This document shows positions 50,876-63,000 of a DNA stretch of 64,000 nt, piece after piece. The notes below the pieces were generated by a model, which was not told the DNA's origin, searched no databases, and was given only the letters and a program-made list of their open reading frames with translations. The position numbers and the translations under genes are program-made. Source of the stretch: Flavobacterium dauae. GTDB lineage: Bacteria; Bacteroidota; Bacteroidia; Flavobacteriales; Flavobacteriaceae. The stretch is from NCBI RefSeq assembly GCF_004151275.2, contig NZ_CP130821.1, forward strand, positions 1,984,001 to 2,048,000. The letters run 5' to 3'. How positions within the stretch are numbered: the stretch's first letter is position 1; each line of letters begins with the position of its first letter.

Positions 50876-53800
50876 TTACATATTTCTTCGATACTGTCCG
50901 CCAACTTCAAATAAAGCCGATGTTATTTGTCCTAACGAACATACTTTAGCAGCTTCCATCAGCACCTCAAAGATATTTTGATTGTTAACTGCTGCGGTTT
51001 GTGCTTCTTCTAAAGCTTTTAATGCTTTTGCTTCGTTAATTTTATTTAAACTTTCTTTCGTTTTAATCTGGAACAATTTCTCTTCTTCGGTTGCACGAAT
51101 AACTTCTGCAGGAACCACAGTTTTAGATCCCGTTGAGCTTAAAAACGTATTTACACCAATAATTGGGAAATCGCCATTGTGCTTCAACGTTTCGTAATAC
51201 AACGATTCTTCCTGAATTTTAGAACGCTGATACATAGTTTCCATTGCGCCTAACACACCGCCACGCTCTGTAATACGATCAAATTCTGCCAAAACAGCTT
51301 CTTCAACCAAGTCAGTCAATTCTTCAATAATGAATGATCCTTGTATTGGATTTTCATTCTTCGCCAATCCTAATTCCTTATTAATAATCAACTGAATTGC
51401 CATTGCTCTACGCACCGATTCTTCTGTCGGAGTTGTAATTGCTTCATCGTACGCATTGGTATGTAGCGAGTTACAGTTATCATAAATAGCATACAACGCT
51501 TGTAATGTGGTACGAATATCGTTAAAATCGATTTCTTGTGCGTGCAACGATCTACCCGATGTTTGAATGTGGTATTTCAACATCTGTGCACGTTCGTTTG
51601 CTCCGTATTTCTGCTTTAAGGCTTTCGCCCAGATTCTACGTGCCACACGACCAATTACCGAATATTCCGGATCGATACCATTCGAGAAAAAGAATGATAA
51701 ATTTGGTCCGAACGCATTGATATCCATTCCTCTCGACAAATAGTATTCAACATACGTGAAACCGTTTGCCAATGTGAACGCCAGCTGCGTAACTGGATTT
51801 GCACCCGCTTCTGCAATATGATAGCCCGAAATAGAAACCGAATAAAAGTTACGAACGTTCTTTTCAATGAAATATTCCTGAACGTCGCCCATTAAACGCA
51901 ACGCAAATTCAGTAGAGAAAATACAAGTGTTTTGTGCCTGATCTTCTTTTAAAATATCTGCCTGAACCGTACCACGAACCTGTGCCAAGGTGTTCTTTTT
52001 TATTTCAGCATACACATCTTCAGGTAAAACCTGATCGCCCGATACGCCTAAAAGCATCAAACCTAAACCATCGTTTCCTTCCGGTAAATCGCCGTTATAA
52101 CGTGGCCGTTCTAAACCGTTGTCTTCGTAAATTGCTTTTATTTTTGCTTCAACTTCTGCTTCCAGATCATTTTCTTTGATGTATTTTTCACAGTTTTGAT
52201 CAATTGCCGCATTCATAAAAAACCCTAACAACATAGGTGCCGGACCGTTAATTGTCATAGAAACCGATGTTGCCGCGTGCGATAAATCGAATCCTGAATA
52301 AAGTTTTTTGGCATCGTCTAAACAACAGATCGAAACTCCGGCATTACCAATTTTTCCGTAAATATCAGGTCTGTAACCCGGATCATTTCCGTATAAAGTA
52401 ACCGAGTCAAAAGCTGTTGACAAACGTTTTGCCGGCATTCCTTTTGATACATAGTGGAAACGTCTGTTAGTACGTTCCGGACCACCTTCACCCGCAAACA
52501 TACGTGTTGGATCTTCACCTTCACGTTTAAACGGATACAAGCCCGATGTAAAAGGGAATTCTCCCGGCACATTTTCTTGTAAAACCCAACGCAGAACATC
52601 GCCCCAAGCCTCGTACTTTGGCAAAGCAATTTTAGGAATCTGTAAATGCGATAACGATTCGGTATGTGTTTGAATTTTGATTTCTTTATCGCGAACTTTA
52701 AACGAATAAACCGGATTTTTATACTTGTTCACTTTTTCGTCCCAAGTTGTGATCACTTCCCAGTTGTAAGGATCTAAATCGCGTTTTAACTTATCGAATT
52801 CAGCCAATAAAAGCTTTGATAATTCTTCGTTTTGCGTTCCGGTAATTTCAATACCATGTTGTGTTAAAGCTGGAATTTTACCCGAAATAGTTTCAATGGT
52901 CTTAAAAATTCCGTATAGTTTTTGGGCAACGTCTTTTTGTGAAACTGCTTTGTTATCATACCCGCGATTATTTTCTGCGATTTCAGACAAATAACGAATA
53001 CGAGATGGCGGAATAACATAGATTTTCTCTGACATCTCTTTTGTGATTTTAAAAGTCGATTTTAAGTCAGCACCGGTTTTTTCAACCACTTTATCAATAA
53101 TTGATTTATAAAGCTGATTAGTTCCTGGATCGTTAAACTGCGAAGCAATTGTTCCAAAAACTGGCATTTCGTCTGGATTAACATCCCATAAATTATGGTT
53201 ACGCTGGTATTGTTTTTTCACATCGCGTAACGCATCTAAAGCACCACGTTTATCGAATTTGTTGATTGCTACGATATCGGCAAAATCTAACATATCGATT
53301 TTTTCCAACTGTGTAGCCGCACCAAATTCAGGAGTCATGATGTATAATGAAGCATCTGAATGATCTAAAATCTCGGTATCAGATTGACCAATTCCAGATG
53401 TTTCTAAAATAATCAAATCGTATTGTGCCGCTTTTAAAACCTGAAGCGCTTCCTCCACATATTTAGACAACGCCAAGTTTGACTGACGTGTAGCCAACGA
53501 ACGCATATAAACTCGTGGATTGTTGATGGAATTCATACGGATACGATCGCCCAACAAAGCTCCTCCAGTTTTCTTTTTAGATGGATCTACCGATACTAAC
53601 GCAATGGTTTTCTCCGGAAAATCGATTAAAAATCTACGAACAATTTCATCGACCATAGAAGATTTACCTGCACCACCTGTTCCGGTAATTCCTAAAACGG
53701 GTGCCGATTGATTTTCTACTTTATCAAAATTAAAAACCTTTAAAAAGTCTTCTTCACGGTTTTCTGCCAACGAAATTAATCGGGAAATAGTGGTAATATC

Positions 53801-54292
53801 TTTATCTTTTAACGATTGATAAATATCTTTTCCTTCAGGAATTTCTAAAGCTCCTGTTGGAAAATCGGCTTTCTGTACCATATCGTTAATCATACCTTGT
53901 AAGCCCAATTCACGACCATCATCCGGAGAATAAATGCGTGTAATACCGTAATCCATCAACTCTTTAATTTCAGAAGGAAGAATTACGCCACCGCCGCCGC
54001 CAACTATTTTAATATGACCCGCCCCATTTTCCTGCAACAAGTCGTACATATATTTAAAATATTCATTGTGCCCCCCTTGATACGATGTCATTGCAATAGC
54101 ATTTGCATCTTCTTGAATTGCGGTATTAACCACATCTTCAACCGATTTATCATGCCCTAAGTGAATTACTTCACAACCGGTTGCTTGGATAATTCGACGC
54201 ATAATGTTAATTGCAGCATCGTGTCCATCGAACAAAGCTGCTGCAGTTACAATGCGAACTTTATTGTTTGGAGTGTATATTTTTTGTTCCAT
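50876..54292 (-). CDS. icmF: Fused acyl-CoA mutase IcmF (B12 domain, GTPase chaperone and mutase in one chain)
   Basis: The 1138-residue protein combines three parts. The cobalamin-binding domain (about 10-140) has [12 protein letters not shown], where the usual DxHxxG ends in Ala. The MeaB-like G domain (about 195-450) has P-loop [12 protein letters not shown] and [12 protein letters not shown]. The mutase substrate barrel (about 560-1100) has [17 protein letters not shown], which is typical of IcmF rather than of methylmalonyl-CoA mutase. IcmF isomerises isobutyryl-CoA and butyryl-CoA, in some species also pivalyl- or isovaleryl-CoA, with adenosylcobalamin. The epimerase gene at the window start suggests a separate true methylmalonyl-CoA mutase elsewhere. 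Confidence 0.9.
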   Translation of the reverse strand: MEQKIYTPNNKVRIVTAAALFDGHDAAINIMRRIIQATGCEVIHLGHDKSVEDVVNTAIQEDANAIAMTSYQGGHNEYFKYMYDLLQENGAGHIKIVGGGGGVILPSEIKELMDYGITRIYSPDDGRELGLQGMINDMVQKADFPTGALEIPEGKDIYQSLKDKDITTISRLISLAENREEDFLKVFNFDKVENQSAPVLGITGTGGAGKSSMVDEIVRRFLIDFPEKTIALVSVDPSKKKTGGALLGDRIRMNSINNPRVYMRSLATRQSNLALSKYVEEALQVLKAAQYDLIILETSGIGQSDTEILDHSDASLYIMTPEFGAATQLEKIDMLDFADIVAINKFDKRGALDALRDVKKQYQRNHNLWDVNPDEMPVFGTIASQFNDPGTNQLYKSIIDKVVEKTGADLKSTFKITKEMSEKIYVIPPSRIRYLSEIAENNRGYDNKAVSQKDVAQKLYGIFKTIETISGKIPALTQHGIEITGTQNEELSKLLLAEFDKLKRDLDPYNWEVITTWDEKVNKYKNPVYSFKVRDKEIKIQTHTESLSHLQIPKIALPKYEAWGDVLRWVLQENVPGEFPFTSGLYPFKREGEDPTRMFAGEGGPERTNRRFHYVSKGMPAKRLSTAFDSVTLYGNDPGYRPDIYGKIGNAGVSICCLDDAKKLYSGFDLSHAATSVSMTINGPAPMLLGFFMNAAIDQNCEKYIKENDLEAEVEAKIKAIYEDNGLERPRYNGDLPEGNDGLGLMLLGVSGDQVLPEDVYAEIKKNTLAQVRGTVQADILKEDQAQNTCIFSTEFALRLMGDVQEYFIEKNVRNFYSVSISGYHIAEAGANPVTQLAFTLANGFTYVEYYLSRGMDINAFGPNLSFFFSNGIDPEYSVIGRVARRIWAKALKQKYGANERAQMLKYHIQTSGRSLHAQEIDFNDIRTTLQALYAIYDNCNSLHTNAYDEAITTPTEESVRRAMAIQLIINKELGLAKNENPIQGSFIIEELTDLVEEAVLAEFDRITERGGVLGAMETMYQRSKIQEESLYYETLKHNGDFPIIGVNTFLSSTGSKTVVPAEVIRATEEEKLFQIKTKESLNKINEAKALKALEEAQTAAVNNQNIFEVLMEAAKVCSLGQITSALFEVGGQYRRNM

Positions 54293-54370
54293 TATTCATT
54301 TTATTTCGACTTCGCAAGATACATCTTTTAAAGATTATTTAAAATAGTTAAGCAAAATATTTAAAAACGT

Positions 54371-54400
54371 AAAAAAGGGAAGCAATTGCTTCCCTTTTTT
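54371..54400 (-). terminator. Terminator of the first giant T9SS gene
   Basis: GGGAAGCAATTGCTTCCC perfect palindrome with A and T runs, 20 bases after the stop. Confidence 0.85.
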
Positions 54401-54420
54401 AATTGTAGTTTCACAGGTTG

Positions 54421-57400
54421 TTATCGTTTTAACGAGAAGTGTCCCGTTACTTCTTTTTGTAATCCTGTTTTTGGATCTAAGTATTCTGCTTTGAACCAGT
54501 AGTCGGTTGATGGCAGTGGTTTACCGTTAAAGGTCCCGTCCCATCCTTCGCCTGCCGGGCTTAACTGTTTGATTAGTTTTCCAAAGCGGTCAAAGATATA
54601 AATCTTAGAGTCGGGCTGGTTTTTCAACGACCAAATGTTCCACGTATCGTTGTATCCATCGTTATTCGGGGTAAAGTATTTTGGATAATCCATTACCGTA
54701 ACTACTTTACTTGCTATACATGGTTCGTTCTCTATTCGTACATAAACGGTGTGTTCGCCAGGTGTTACATCTAAGAAAACATTGGATTCTTGCCAATTAC
54801 CTTCATCTAATTTATATTCTAGCAACACGCCTGCTCCTGCATAAGCTATTACTTCAATGGCATTGGTATCGCCAAAGCTATCGGTTAGCTTAACTTCGTC
54901 AATCGTTATGCTTGGGGCTTCATCTACTGTTGCTGTACGGGTGGTTGTACATCCGTTAGGTCCTGTTACAACTACTCTGTAAGAACCGCCGCGTTTAGCA
55001 AATAATCTACTACCGCCGTCTAATACCTCTGCCACATCTGGTGTTAGAGGCTGACCGTTTCTTGTCCAATCAAACGTATAGCCGCTATCGGTTACTCCCG
55101 TATCAAGGTAATGTCCGCTGGTTATTGACCACGCATCACGGTATTCATAACAAACCACCCCGTCTTCTAATGGTTTTACGATAGGGGCATCTTTTAGATG
55201 TACCGTAAAAGTTATCTCACTAGAGCATAATAAATCAGGATTTACATTATGAACGATAGCACGCAAGACTTCTCCGTTATAAACCTGTACACTGGTTGGA
55301 TCTTGTATTGTACTTCTATCCCAACGCGCGTAATCTACTTCCAAATCAGGCGTTAACGGTTGATCTCCTATAATCTCTACATCTAAAATCGTTAAATCAA
55401 TTAATGAAATGCCGTCATTTACATAATCTGTCTCACAGAATTCCAACAAATTAGCACTTGGTTGGTAAGCATACACTGCCTGTTCTATCTGTATCCAGAA
55501 ACTTGCGATATTAAAACAGCCGGTTTCTTTGTTTTCTACCCGTACCCAAATCTCCTGACGATCCGGATCCGTGTTTTCAAAGGTATAGGGTAACGGACTT
55601 ACATTGTCTGTCGCATTTTCTTCACTTGCAAAATATCTTACGATATAGTCTTCCGGATCTGCTCCTGCCAAGGCTTGTTCGTCTTTATCGTGTAAATTGA
55701 ATTTGGTAGATGTAGTTGGCTCATCCATACACGCAGGCAAATTGGTCATCGGTCCCACTTTCGGCCATGGATTTACTTTTAATTCCAATGGTACAACTAC
55801 ATAACACCTTTCGTTTGTGTTTGTAAAACTGTTTTCTACTCTAACATAAACAATAGAACTTCCGCTCAAAACTCCATCCGGGGCTCCTATATAACTAGGA
55901 TCCGTTGGGCCTACATGAGCTCCCGTTTCTGAAAAGTAATAGGTATAAGTATAAGTTCCAAAATTACTTAAATTGCTTTCTGCCTGGGTTAAATCAAAAT
56001 TTGCTACACCTGAACCAAAGTTATCTTCACATAATTCTAACGGATCAGGTGTCATATTAGGATCCGGTAAAGGCAATACGCGTACCGTGAGTGAAGTAAT
56101 GCTTCTACATCCGTATTGGTTAACTACAGAAATATAGATTGTCTGCGGATTTACCTGATTTGTAAATTTCTTTGGATTAGTTATGCTTACAAATCCGTTT
56201 TCTGCATCCTGTAAGGTTAAATGATAATTAATAACCGCTCCAAATGGTGGCTGACCATTAAACAGTTCATACTCTTTAGTGGTTAAGTCAAATTGTGATT
56301 TCCCGTCACCCGGTGCCTCATCACATACAATCATTGGTGTAGGCTGACTCAGCACGAACGGAGATACCACTTCTATTACAAAACTCATCACACGGGCACA
56401 GCTTCCCGGTTTTTCAGTATCTTCTATACGCACCCAAATCGTTTGCGGGTTACTTGTATTTTGAAACTGCGTCGGATCTGCTATCCAATTGGTATTACTG
56501 TCGGCTAATGTCTTACTGGTAAAATAACGGATCTGATAGGTACTTTGCGTCGTTTGAGCTGCTATCAATAAGCTATCCTGACTTGTTAAATCAAACAACG
56601 TTGATTCATCCTGGGTATTACCTAAAACATCGCACTCTACAATTTTTGGTAAGGTTGACGGTAATTTTGGTGGTACTACCAACTGGAAGGTAATCGGGTA
56701 AACAGCATAACATTCTGTTGATGGATCCTCTACTCTGATCCAGACCGTAGGGTTAGTTGGATCTAGGTTGTTGTATGCTACCTGATTGGTAATACTATTA
56801 ACATCGTTTTCTGCATCTGATTGGGTTTCATAGAATTTAAAGCTATAATTAATACCCGTAGCATCTACTAAATCTTTACCATATAAATATAGGTTAATGG
56901 TACCAAAGCCTGTATCGCTACAGATTACATAAGGTGTTGTTGGCACATTAAGTACCGGGTTGGCTTTAACTTCTAATTTTAACGTGGTTACCACAAAACA
57001 TCCCGTACTTGCGTTTGAAACACGTACATAAATCGTTTGAACGTTTGGTGATACGTTTTGATATTGGTTTGCTAGTGGATTAATCCCTGCCTGTGCATCG
57101 GAATTGGTATAGTGGAACGTTACATCCAATCCTTGCTGCGTTCCTACTATCGATGCTTTTTGGCTGGCTAAATCAAATACCTCAAAGCCATTGCTGTTAG
57201 CGTCACATAATGTATAAACAGGTAGTGGATTTGCGACAACAGGCATAGCTACTAACTCTAACTCTATCTTTGTTACTACAAAACAACCCGTGGTGTTATC
57301 TGTTACCCGAGCATAAACCGTTGTTGCTGTATTGGTGGAAAAACTTGTAGGGTTGCCTATTACTCCGGTTCCTGACATAGCCGCACTTGAGCTTATATGG

Positions 57401-59829
57401 TATGTTACCGTATAATTCGCCGCATTTAAACCTGCCAACATCGTGGTTTCGTTGCTGCGTAAATTAACGGTCTCTACTCCGTCGTTACCCGTATCGCATA
57501 CTTTTAAGCTACGGATTGGTGTGATAGCCGGGGATTTATTTACTATTAATACTAAAGGAACTGTATTATAACAGCTTGAGTTGGTAAATCCTACACGTAC
57601 ATAAATAGTTTGCTGATCTTTTACTTTATTTATATAGGCTCCGGTATTGACTATCGCATTCACATTGGCATCTGCATCGTTTTGCGTTTCGTGGAACGTT
57701 ACCACAGAATTAGCAGGTAAGGGATTGCCGGCTATCAAAACTCTGGTTACATCTAAATTGAATTCCCCGAAACCGTCATTATTTAAGTCACAATACGTTA
57801 ATGGTGCTATGCTGTTGGCTAAAGGCGTGTTGATGATCTGCAACTGTAAAGGCACTACTTTAAAACAGTCGCCAGATAAATTGCGTACCCGTACATAAAT
57901 TGTTCCTGCTGAGCCCGTATAATTTGCAGGTAACATTAAAGCGGTATTACCTACCTGGGCATCTTGCTGGGTACTGTAAAACTCTAATGAAACTCCTACC
58001 GGGGTTACAGGAATGGTATGATAAGCTAAGTTTAAATCAAAATCGGCTAATCCGCTTGACCCTTTTTCACAGGCTGTGATAGGTAAAACAGGTGATTGCG
58101 TTAAGGGCAATAAATATCTATATAAATAGAACGAGCCGACTCCGTAAGACAACGGATTGCTGTCATTAGTAACACGTACCCAGATACGTTCGCCGTTGGC
58201 TCCGTTATAGGTTGCCAAACTACCTGTAGGTATTGCGTTTTGACCTGATGTTGCATCGGCATTATTCAAGTGGTACGTAACTGTGTAACCTACGGCATTA
58301 TTGTAAACCAAAGGCGTTTGAACTGTTAAATCAAATGTCTGAACGCTGTCGCCTTCACAAAGGGTTAAATCTGACAAGGGGTTTAATGAAAGAACACAGT
58401 TCATAAAATCCAATGTGAACGAACTTATATAAGGACACGGATTGTTCAACTCATAAGCGCGTACCCAAATTGTAACAGGTACCTGTGCATTGTTTGACAA
58501 CATATACACACTAGGAATAGAGTTAACATCATCCTCTGCATCTTGCTGACTGGTATAAAATTTAAACAAAATATCAGGATTGCTCGTAACATTTGAAACG
58601 GCATCAGTCAAATCAAATCGTGTCTCTGCTCCAGCATTAGGACATACCGTTAAATTCTGAGGTGGACTGATTGTTACGTAATCGTGAAACTCAATACGCA
58701 CGGGATCTGATTCCATCACACACCCTGTTACACTTGGTATAAATCCTTTTACATAATAATCACCTGTTTCGGTTACCGTAAGCGTCGCTCCGGTCTGACC
58801 GGGAATCTTAACTCCGTCTTTATACCACTCAAAGGTGAATAACAAAGGATCTAACCCTGCCTCTAAAGTATAACTGTCGCCTACACACAAACCTTCACCG
58901 TTTTCTATCAACACAGGATCCCCTAAATTTAAATTACCTAAATCAAAACTGCCGGATTTGAAAAATACCGCACTCGTGTGATTAGGAGATGTACAGAAAT
59001 CTATAATAGCTAATTTAATCTTATACTTACGCCCTACAACTACATTTGCGGTCAATGACTGCATTGGAACAGTCACCCCTGCTAAATTTACAGGCGCTGC
59101 CAAGGCTGGTAAACCTGTTCCTCCAAACGATCCATAAGCATTATCAAAATATTGAGGATTTGGATCAGGTACATTACAAGTTACTCCAGTTTTAGTACCA
59201 TCGCGTAAGGTATTTATCGAAATAGGATCTGTTGTATTAGGGATTAAAGCCAAATTTTCTCCTACTCCTGTAGTAGTATCAATCAACCAAGCTCCGAATA
59301 ATGCCCCATTATCACAATTCCATGTACATCCATGATAACTATTACTTCCAAAAATGTAATCAAAAGTAATGGTATTCTGTACCGGAATAAAATCAAAATC
59401 TATAAATGCCGAACGCATATCATTAACTGCCGGCCATCCTCCTGCAGCATTAATCAAATCGTTCATATCCTGATCTCCAGTCCAACGAAATTGATTTGGG
59501 CTAGACTGACCAGCATAAGGACCTGGCACATAACTTGACTTATCTGTTGCTATAACAATACCATCATCAAAAGGAAAAGTACTTCCGTTTCTGTTAAAAT
59601 AACCCGCTGCCATAATAGCATTAGAACCAGGTGTACCATCCCCATATTGATACCTTACATTGGAAACCAAGTCACACGCTGAATTAACCAAAACCTCTTT
59701 TATAAGCTGTTCCGGTGTATAGGTATCATCAACAGTTACATAGTTGTATTGTTGGCTAAAACCAAAGAAACACATAAACAAAAAAATAACTAATACATTA
59801 CTTTTTCTTAGGTTTACTCTTTTTTTCAT
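54421..59829 (-). CDS. Giant type IX-secreted surface protein with choice-of-anchor L and type B sorting domains, copy A
   Basis: The 1802-residue protein has a signal peptide (about 1-25, FLFMCFFGFSQ). A choice-of-anchor L domain (about 28-290) contains DDTYTPEQLIKEVLVNSAC, the typical start of that domain, and is followed by an Ig/PKD-like segment (GLCVGDSYTLEAG). About ten repeats of roughly 100-120 residues follow, each containing Cys-Asp near the start (LCDANSNGFEVFDL, VCDTGNDGVETVNL) and ending with YVRV-x-N...CF. The C-terminus (MDYPKYFTPNNDGYNDTW... HFSLKR) is the gliding-type C-terminal domain recognised by type IX secretion (type B). It is probably displayed on the cell surface. Matches copy B over its last 1330 residues except one. 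Confidence 0.93.
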   Translation of the reverse strand: MKKRVNLRKSNVLVIFLFMCFFGFSQQYNYVTVDDTYTPEQLIKEVLVNSACDLVSNVRYQYGDGTPGSNAIMAAGYFNRNGSTFPFDDGIVIATDKSSYVPGPYAGQSSPNQFRWTGDQDMNDLINAAGGWPAVNDMRSAFIDFDFIPVQNTITFDYIFGSNSYHGCTWNCDNGALFGAWLIDTTTGVGENLALIPNTTDPISINTLRDGTKTGVTCNVPDPNPQYFDNAYGSFGGTGLPALAAPVNLAGVTVPMQSLTANVVVGRKYKIKLAIIDFCTSPNHTSAVFFKSGSFDLGNLNLGDPVLIENGEGLCVGDSYTLEAGLDPLLFTFEWYKDGVKIPGQTGATLTVTETGDYYVKGFIPSVTGCVMESDPVRIEFHDYVTISPPQNLTVCPNAGAETRFDLTDAVSNVTSNPDILFKFYTSQQDAEDDVNSIPSVYMLSNNAQVPVTIWVRAYELNNPCPYISSFTLDFMNCVLSLNPLSDLTLCEGDSVQTFDLTVQTPLVYNNAVGYTVTYHLNNADATSGQNAIPTGSLATYNGANGERIWVRVTNDSNPLSYGVGSFYLYRYLLPLTQSPVLPITACEKGSSGLADFDLNLAYHTIPVTPVGVSLEFYSTQQDAQVGNTALMLPANYTGSAGTIYVRVRNLSGDCFKVVPLQLQIINTPLANSIAPLTYCDLNNDGFGEFNLDVTRVLIAGNPLPANSVVTFHETQNDADANVNAIVNTGAYINKVKDQQTIYVRVGFTNSSCYNTVPLVLIVNKSPAITPIRSLKVCDTGNDGVETVNLRSNETTMLAGLNAANYTVTYHISSSAAMSGTGVIGNPTSFSTNTATTVYARVTDNTTGCFVVTKIELELVAMPVVANPLPVYTLCDANSNGFEVFDLASQKASIVGTQQGLDVTFHYTNSDAQAGINPLANQYQNVSPNVQTIYVRVSNASTGCFVVTTLKLEVKANPVLNVPTTPYVICSDTGFGTINLYLYGKDLVDATGINYSFKFYETQSDAENDVNSITNQVAYNNLDPTNPTVWIRVEDPSTECYAVYPITFQLVVPPKLPSTLPKIVECDVLGNTQDESTLFDLTSQDSLLIAAQTTQSTYQIRYFTSKTLADSNTNWIADPTQFQNTSNPQTIWVRIEDTEKPGSCARVMSFVIEVVSPFVLSQPTPMIVCDEAPGDGKSQFDLTTKEYELFNGQPPFGAVINYHLTLQDAENGFVSITNPKKFTNQVNPQTIYISVVNQYGCRSITSLTVRVLPLPDPNMTPDPLELCEDNFGSGVANFDLTQAESNLSNFGTYTYTYYFSETGAHVGPTDPSYIGAPDGVLSGSSIVYVRVENSFTNTNERCYVVVPLELKVNPWPKVGPMTNLPACMDEPTTSTKFNLHDKDEQALAGADPEDYIVRYFASEENATDNVSPLPYTFENTDPDRQEIWVRVENKETGCFNIASFWIQIEQAVYAYQPSANLLEFCETDYVNDGISLIDLTILDVEIIGDQPLTPDLEVDYARWDRSTIQDPTSVQVYNGEVLRAIVHNVNPDLLCSSEITFTVHLKDAPIVKPLEDGVVCYEYRDAWSITSGHYLDTGVTDSGYTFDWTRNGQPLTPDVAEVLDGGSRLFAKRGGSYRVVVTGPNGCTTTRTATVDEAPSITIDEVKLTDSFGDTNAIEVIAYAGAGVLLEYKLDEGNWQESNVFLDVTPGEHTVYVRIENEPCIASKVVTVMDYPKYFTPNNDGYNDTWNIWSLKNQPDSKIYIFDRFGKLIKQLSPAGEGWDGTFNGKPLPSTDYWFKAEYLDPKTGLQKEVTGHFSLKR

Positions 59830-59960
59830 ATTATAAAAATATTTGCTGCAAAATAATATTTTTTTGACACATATGCTAACTTTTTAAACAAAGTTATTTA
59901 TCATAAAATTAACATTCTTCTAAAACATTCAAAATCATTTTATATTCTTTTTTTATAAAA

Positions 59961-59990
59961 AAACAGGAAGCAAATTGCTTCCTGTTTTTT
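59961..59990 (-). terminator. Terminator of the second giant T9SS gene
   Basis: ACAGGAAGCAA...TTGCTTCCTGT with flanking A and T runs, just after the stop at 60001. It is a different sequence from the terminator of copy A. Bases 59830-59960 are AT-rich with no gene and hold the copy A upstream region. Confidence 0.8.
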
Positions 59991-60000
59991 GTTTAGTTAA

Positions 60001-63000
60001 TTATCGTTTTAACGAGAAGTGTCCTGTTACTTCTTTGCTTAATCCTGTTTTTGGATCTAAGTATTCTGCTTTGAACCAGTAGTCGGTTGATGGCAGTGGT
60101 TTACCGTTAAAGGTCCCGTCCCATCCTTCGCCTGCCGGGCTTAACTGTTTGATTAGTTTTCCAAAGCGGTCAAAGATATAAATCTTAGAGTCGGGCTGGT
60201 TTTTCAACGACCAAATGTTCCACGTATCGTTGTATCCATCGTTATTCGGGGTAAAGTATTTTGGATAATCCATTACCGTAACTACTTTACTTGCTATACA
60301 TGGTTCGTTCTCTATTCGTACATAAACGGTGTGTTCGCCAGGTGTTACATCTAAGAAAACATTGGATTCTTGCCAATTACCTTCATCTAATTTATATTCT
60401 AGCAACACGCCTGCTCCTGCATAAGCTATTACTTCAATGGCATTGGTATCGCCAAAGCTATCGGTTAGCTTAACTTCGTCAATCGTTATGCTTGGGGCTT
60501 CATCTACTGTTGCTGTACGGGTGGTTGTACATCCGTTAGGTCCTGTTACAACTACTCTGTAAGAACCGCCGCGTTTAGCAAATAATCTACTACCGCCGTC
60601 TAATACCTCTGCCACATCTGGTGTTAGAGGCTGACCGTTTCTTGTCCAATCAAACGTATAGCCGCTATCGGTTACTCCCGTATCAAGGTAATGTCCGCTG
60701 GTTATTGACCACGCATCACGGTATTCATAACAAACCACCCCGTCTTCTAATGGTTTTACGATAGGGGCATCTTTTAGATGTACCGTAAAAGTTATCTCAC
60801 TAGAGCATAATAAATCAGGATTTACATTATGAACGATAGCACGCAAGACTTCTCCGTTATAAACCTGTACACTGGTTGGATCTTGTATTGTACTTCTATC
60901 CCAACGCGCGTAATCTACTTCCAAATCAGGCGTTAACGGTTGATCTCCTATAATCTCTACATCTAAAATCGTTAAATCAATTAATGAAATGCCGTCATTT
61001 ACATAATCTGTCTCACAGAATTCCAACAAATTAGCACTTGGTTGGTAAGCATACACTGCCTGTTCTATCTGTATCCAGAAACTTGCGATATTAAAACAGC
61101 CGGTTTCTTTGTTTTCTACCCGTACCCAAATCTCCTGACGATCCGGATCCGTGTTTTCAAAGGTATAGGGTAACGGACTTACATTGTCTGTCGCATTTTC
61201 TTCACTTGCAAAATATCTTACGATATAGTCTTCCGGATCTGCTCCTGCCAAGGCTTGTTCGTCTTTATCGTGTAAATTGAATTTGGTAGATGTAGTTGGC
61301 TCATCCATACACGCAGGCAAATTGGTCATCGGTCCCACTTTCGGCCATGGATTTACTTTTAATTCCAATGGTACAACTACATAACACCTTTCGTTTGTGT
61401 TTGTAAAACTGTTTTCTACTCTAACATAAACAATAGAACTTCCGCTCAAAACTCCATCCGGGGCTCCTATATAACTAGGATCCGTTGGGCCTACATGAGC
61501 TCCCGTTTCTGAAAAGTAATAGGTATAAGTATAAGTTCCAAAATTACTTAAATTGCTTTCTGCCTGGGTTAAATCAAAATTTGCTACACCTGAACCAAAG
61601 TTATCTTCACATAATTCTAACGGATCAGGTGTCATATTAGGATCCGGTAAAGGCAATACGCGTACCGTGAGTGAAGTAATGCTTCTACATCCGTATTGGT
61701 TAACTACAGAAATATAGATTGTCTGCGGATTTACCTGATTTGTAAATTTCTTTGGATTAGTTATGCTTACAAATCCGTTTTCTGCATCCTGTAAGGTTAA
61801 ATGATAATTAATAACCGCTCCAAATGGTGGCTGACCATTAAACAGTTCATACTCTTTAGTGGTTAAGTCAAATTGTGATTTCCCGTCACCCGGTGCCTCA
61901 TCACATACAATCATTGGTGTAGGCTGACTCAGCACGAACGGAGATACCACTTCTATTACAAAACTCATCACACGGGCACAGCTTCCCGGTTTTTCAGTAT
62001 CTTCTATACGCACCCAAATCGTTTGCGGGTTACTTGTATTTTGAAACTGCGTCGGATCTGCTATCCAATTGGTATTACTGTCGGCTAATGTCTTACTGGT
62101 AAAATAACGGATCTGATAGGTACTTTGCGTCGTTTGAGCTGCTATCAATAAGCTATCCTGACTTGTTAAATCAAACAACGTTGATTCATCCTGGGTATTA
62201 CCTAAAACATCGCACTCTACAATTTTTGGTAAGGTTGACGGTAATTTTGGTGGTACTACCAACTGGAAGGTAATCGGGTAAACAGCATAACATTCTGTTG
62301 ATGGATCCTCTACTCTGATCCAGACCGTAGGGTTAGTTGGATCTAGGTTGTTGTATGCTACCTGATTGGTAATACTATTAACATCGTTTTCTGCATCTGA
62401 TTGGGTTTCATAGAATTTAAAGCTATAATTAATACCCGTAGCATCTACTAAATCTTTACCATATAAATATAGGTTAATGGTACCAAAGCCTGTATCGCTA
62501 CAGATTACATAAGGTGTTGTTGGCACATTAAGTACCGGGTTGGCTTTAACTTCTAATTTTAACGTGGTTACCACAAAACATCCCGTACTTGCGTTTGAAA
62601 CACGTACATAAATCGTTTGAACGTTTGGTGATACGTTTTGATATTGGTTTGCTAGTGGATTAATCCCTGCCTGTGCATCGGAATTGGTATAGTGGAACGT
62701 TACATCCAATCCTTGCTGCGTTCCTACTATCGATGCTTTTTGGCTGGCTAAATCAAATACCTCAAAGCCATTGCTGTTAGCGTCACATAATGTATAAACA
62801 GGTAGTGGATTTGCGACAACAGGCATAGCTACTAACTCTAACTCTATCTTTGTTACTACAAAACAACCCGTGGTGTTATCTGTTACCCGAGCATAAACCG
62901 TTGTTGCTGTATTGGTGGAAAAACTTGTAGGGTTGCCTATTACTCCGGTTCCTGACATAGCCGCACTTGAGCTTATATGGTATGTTACCGTATAATTCGC

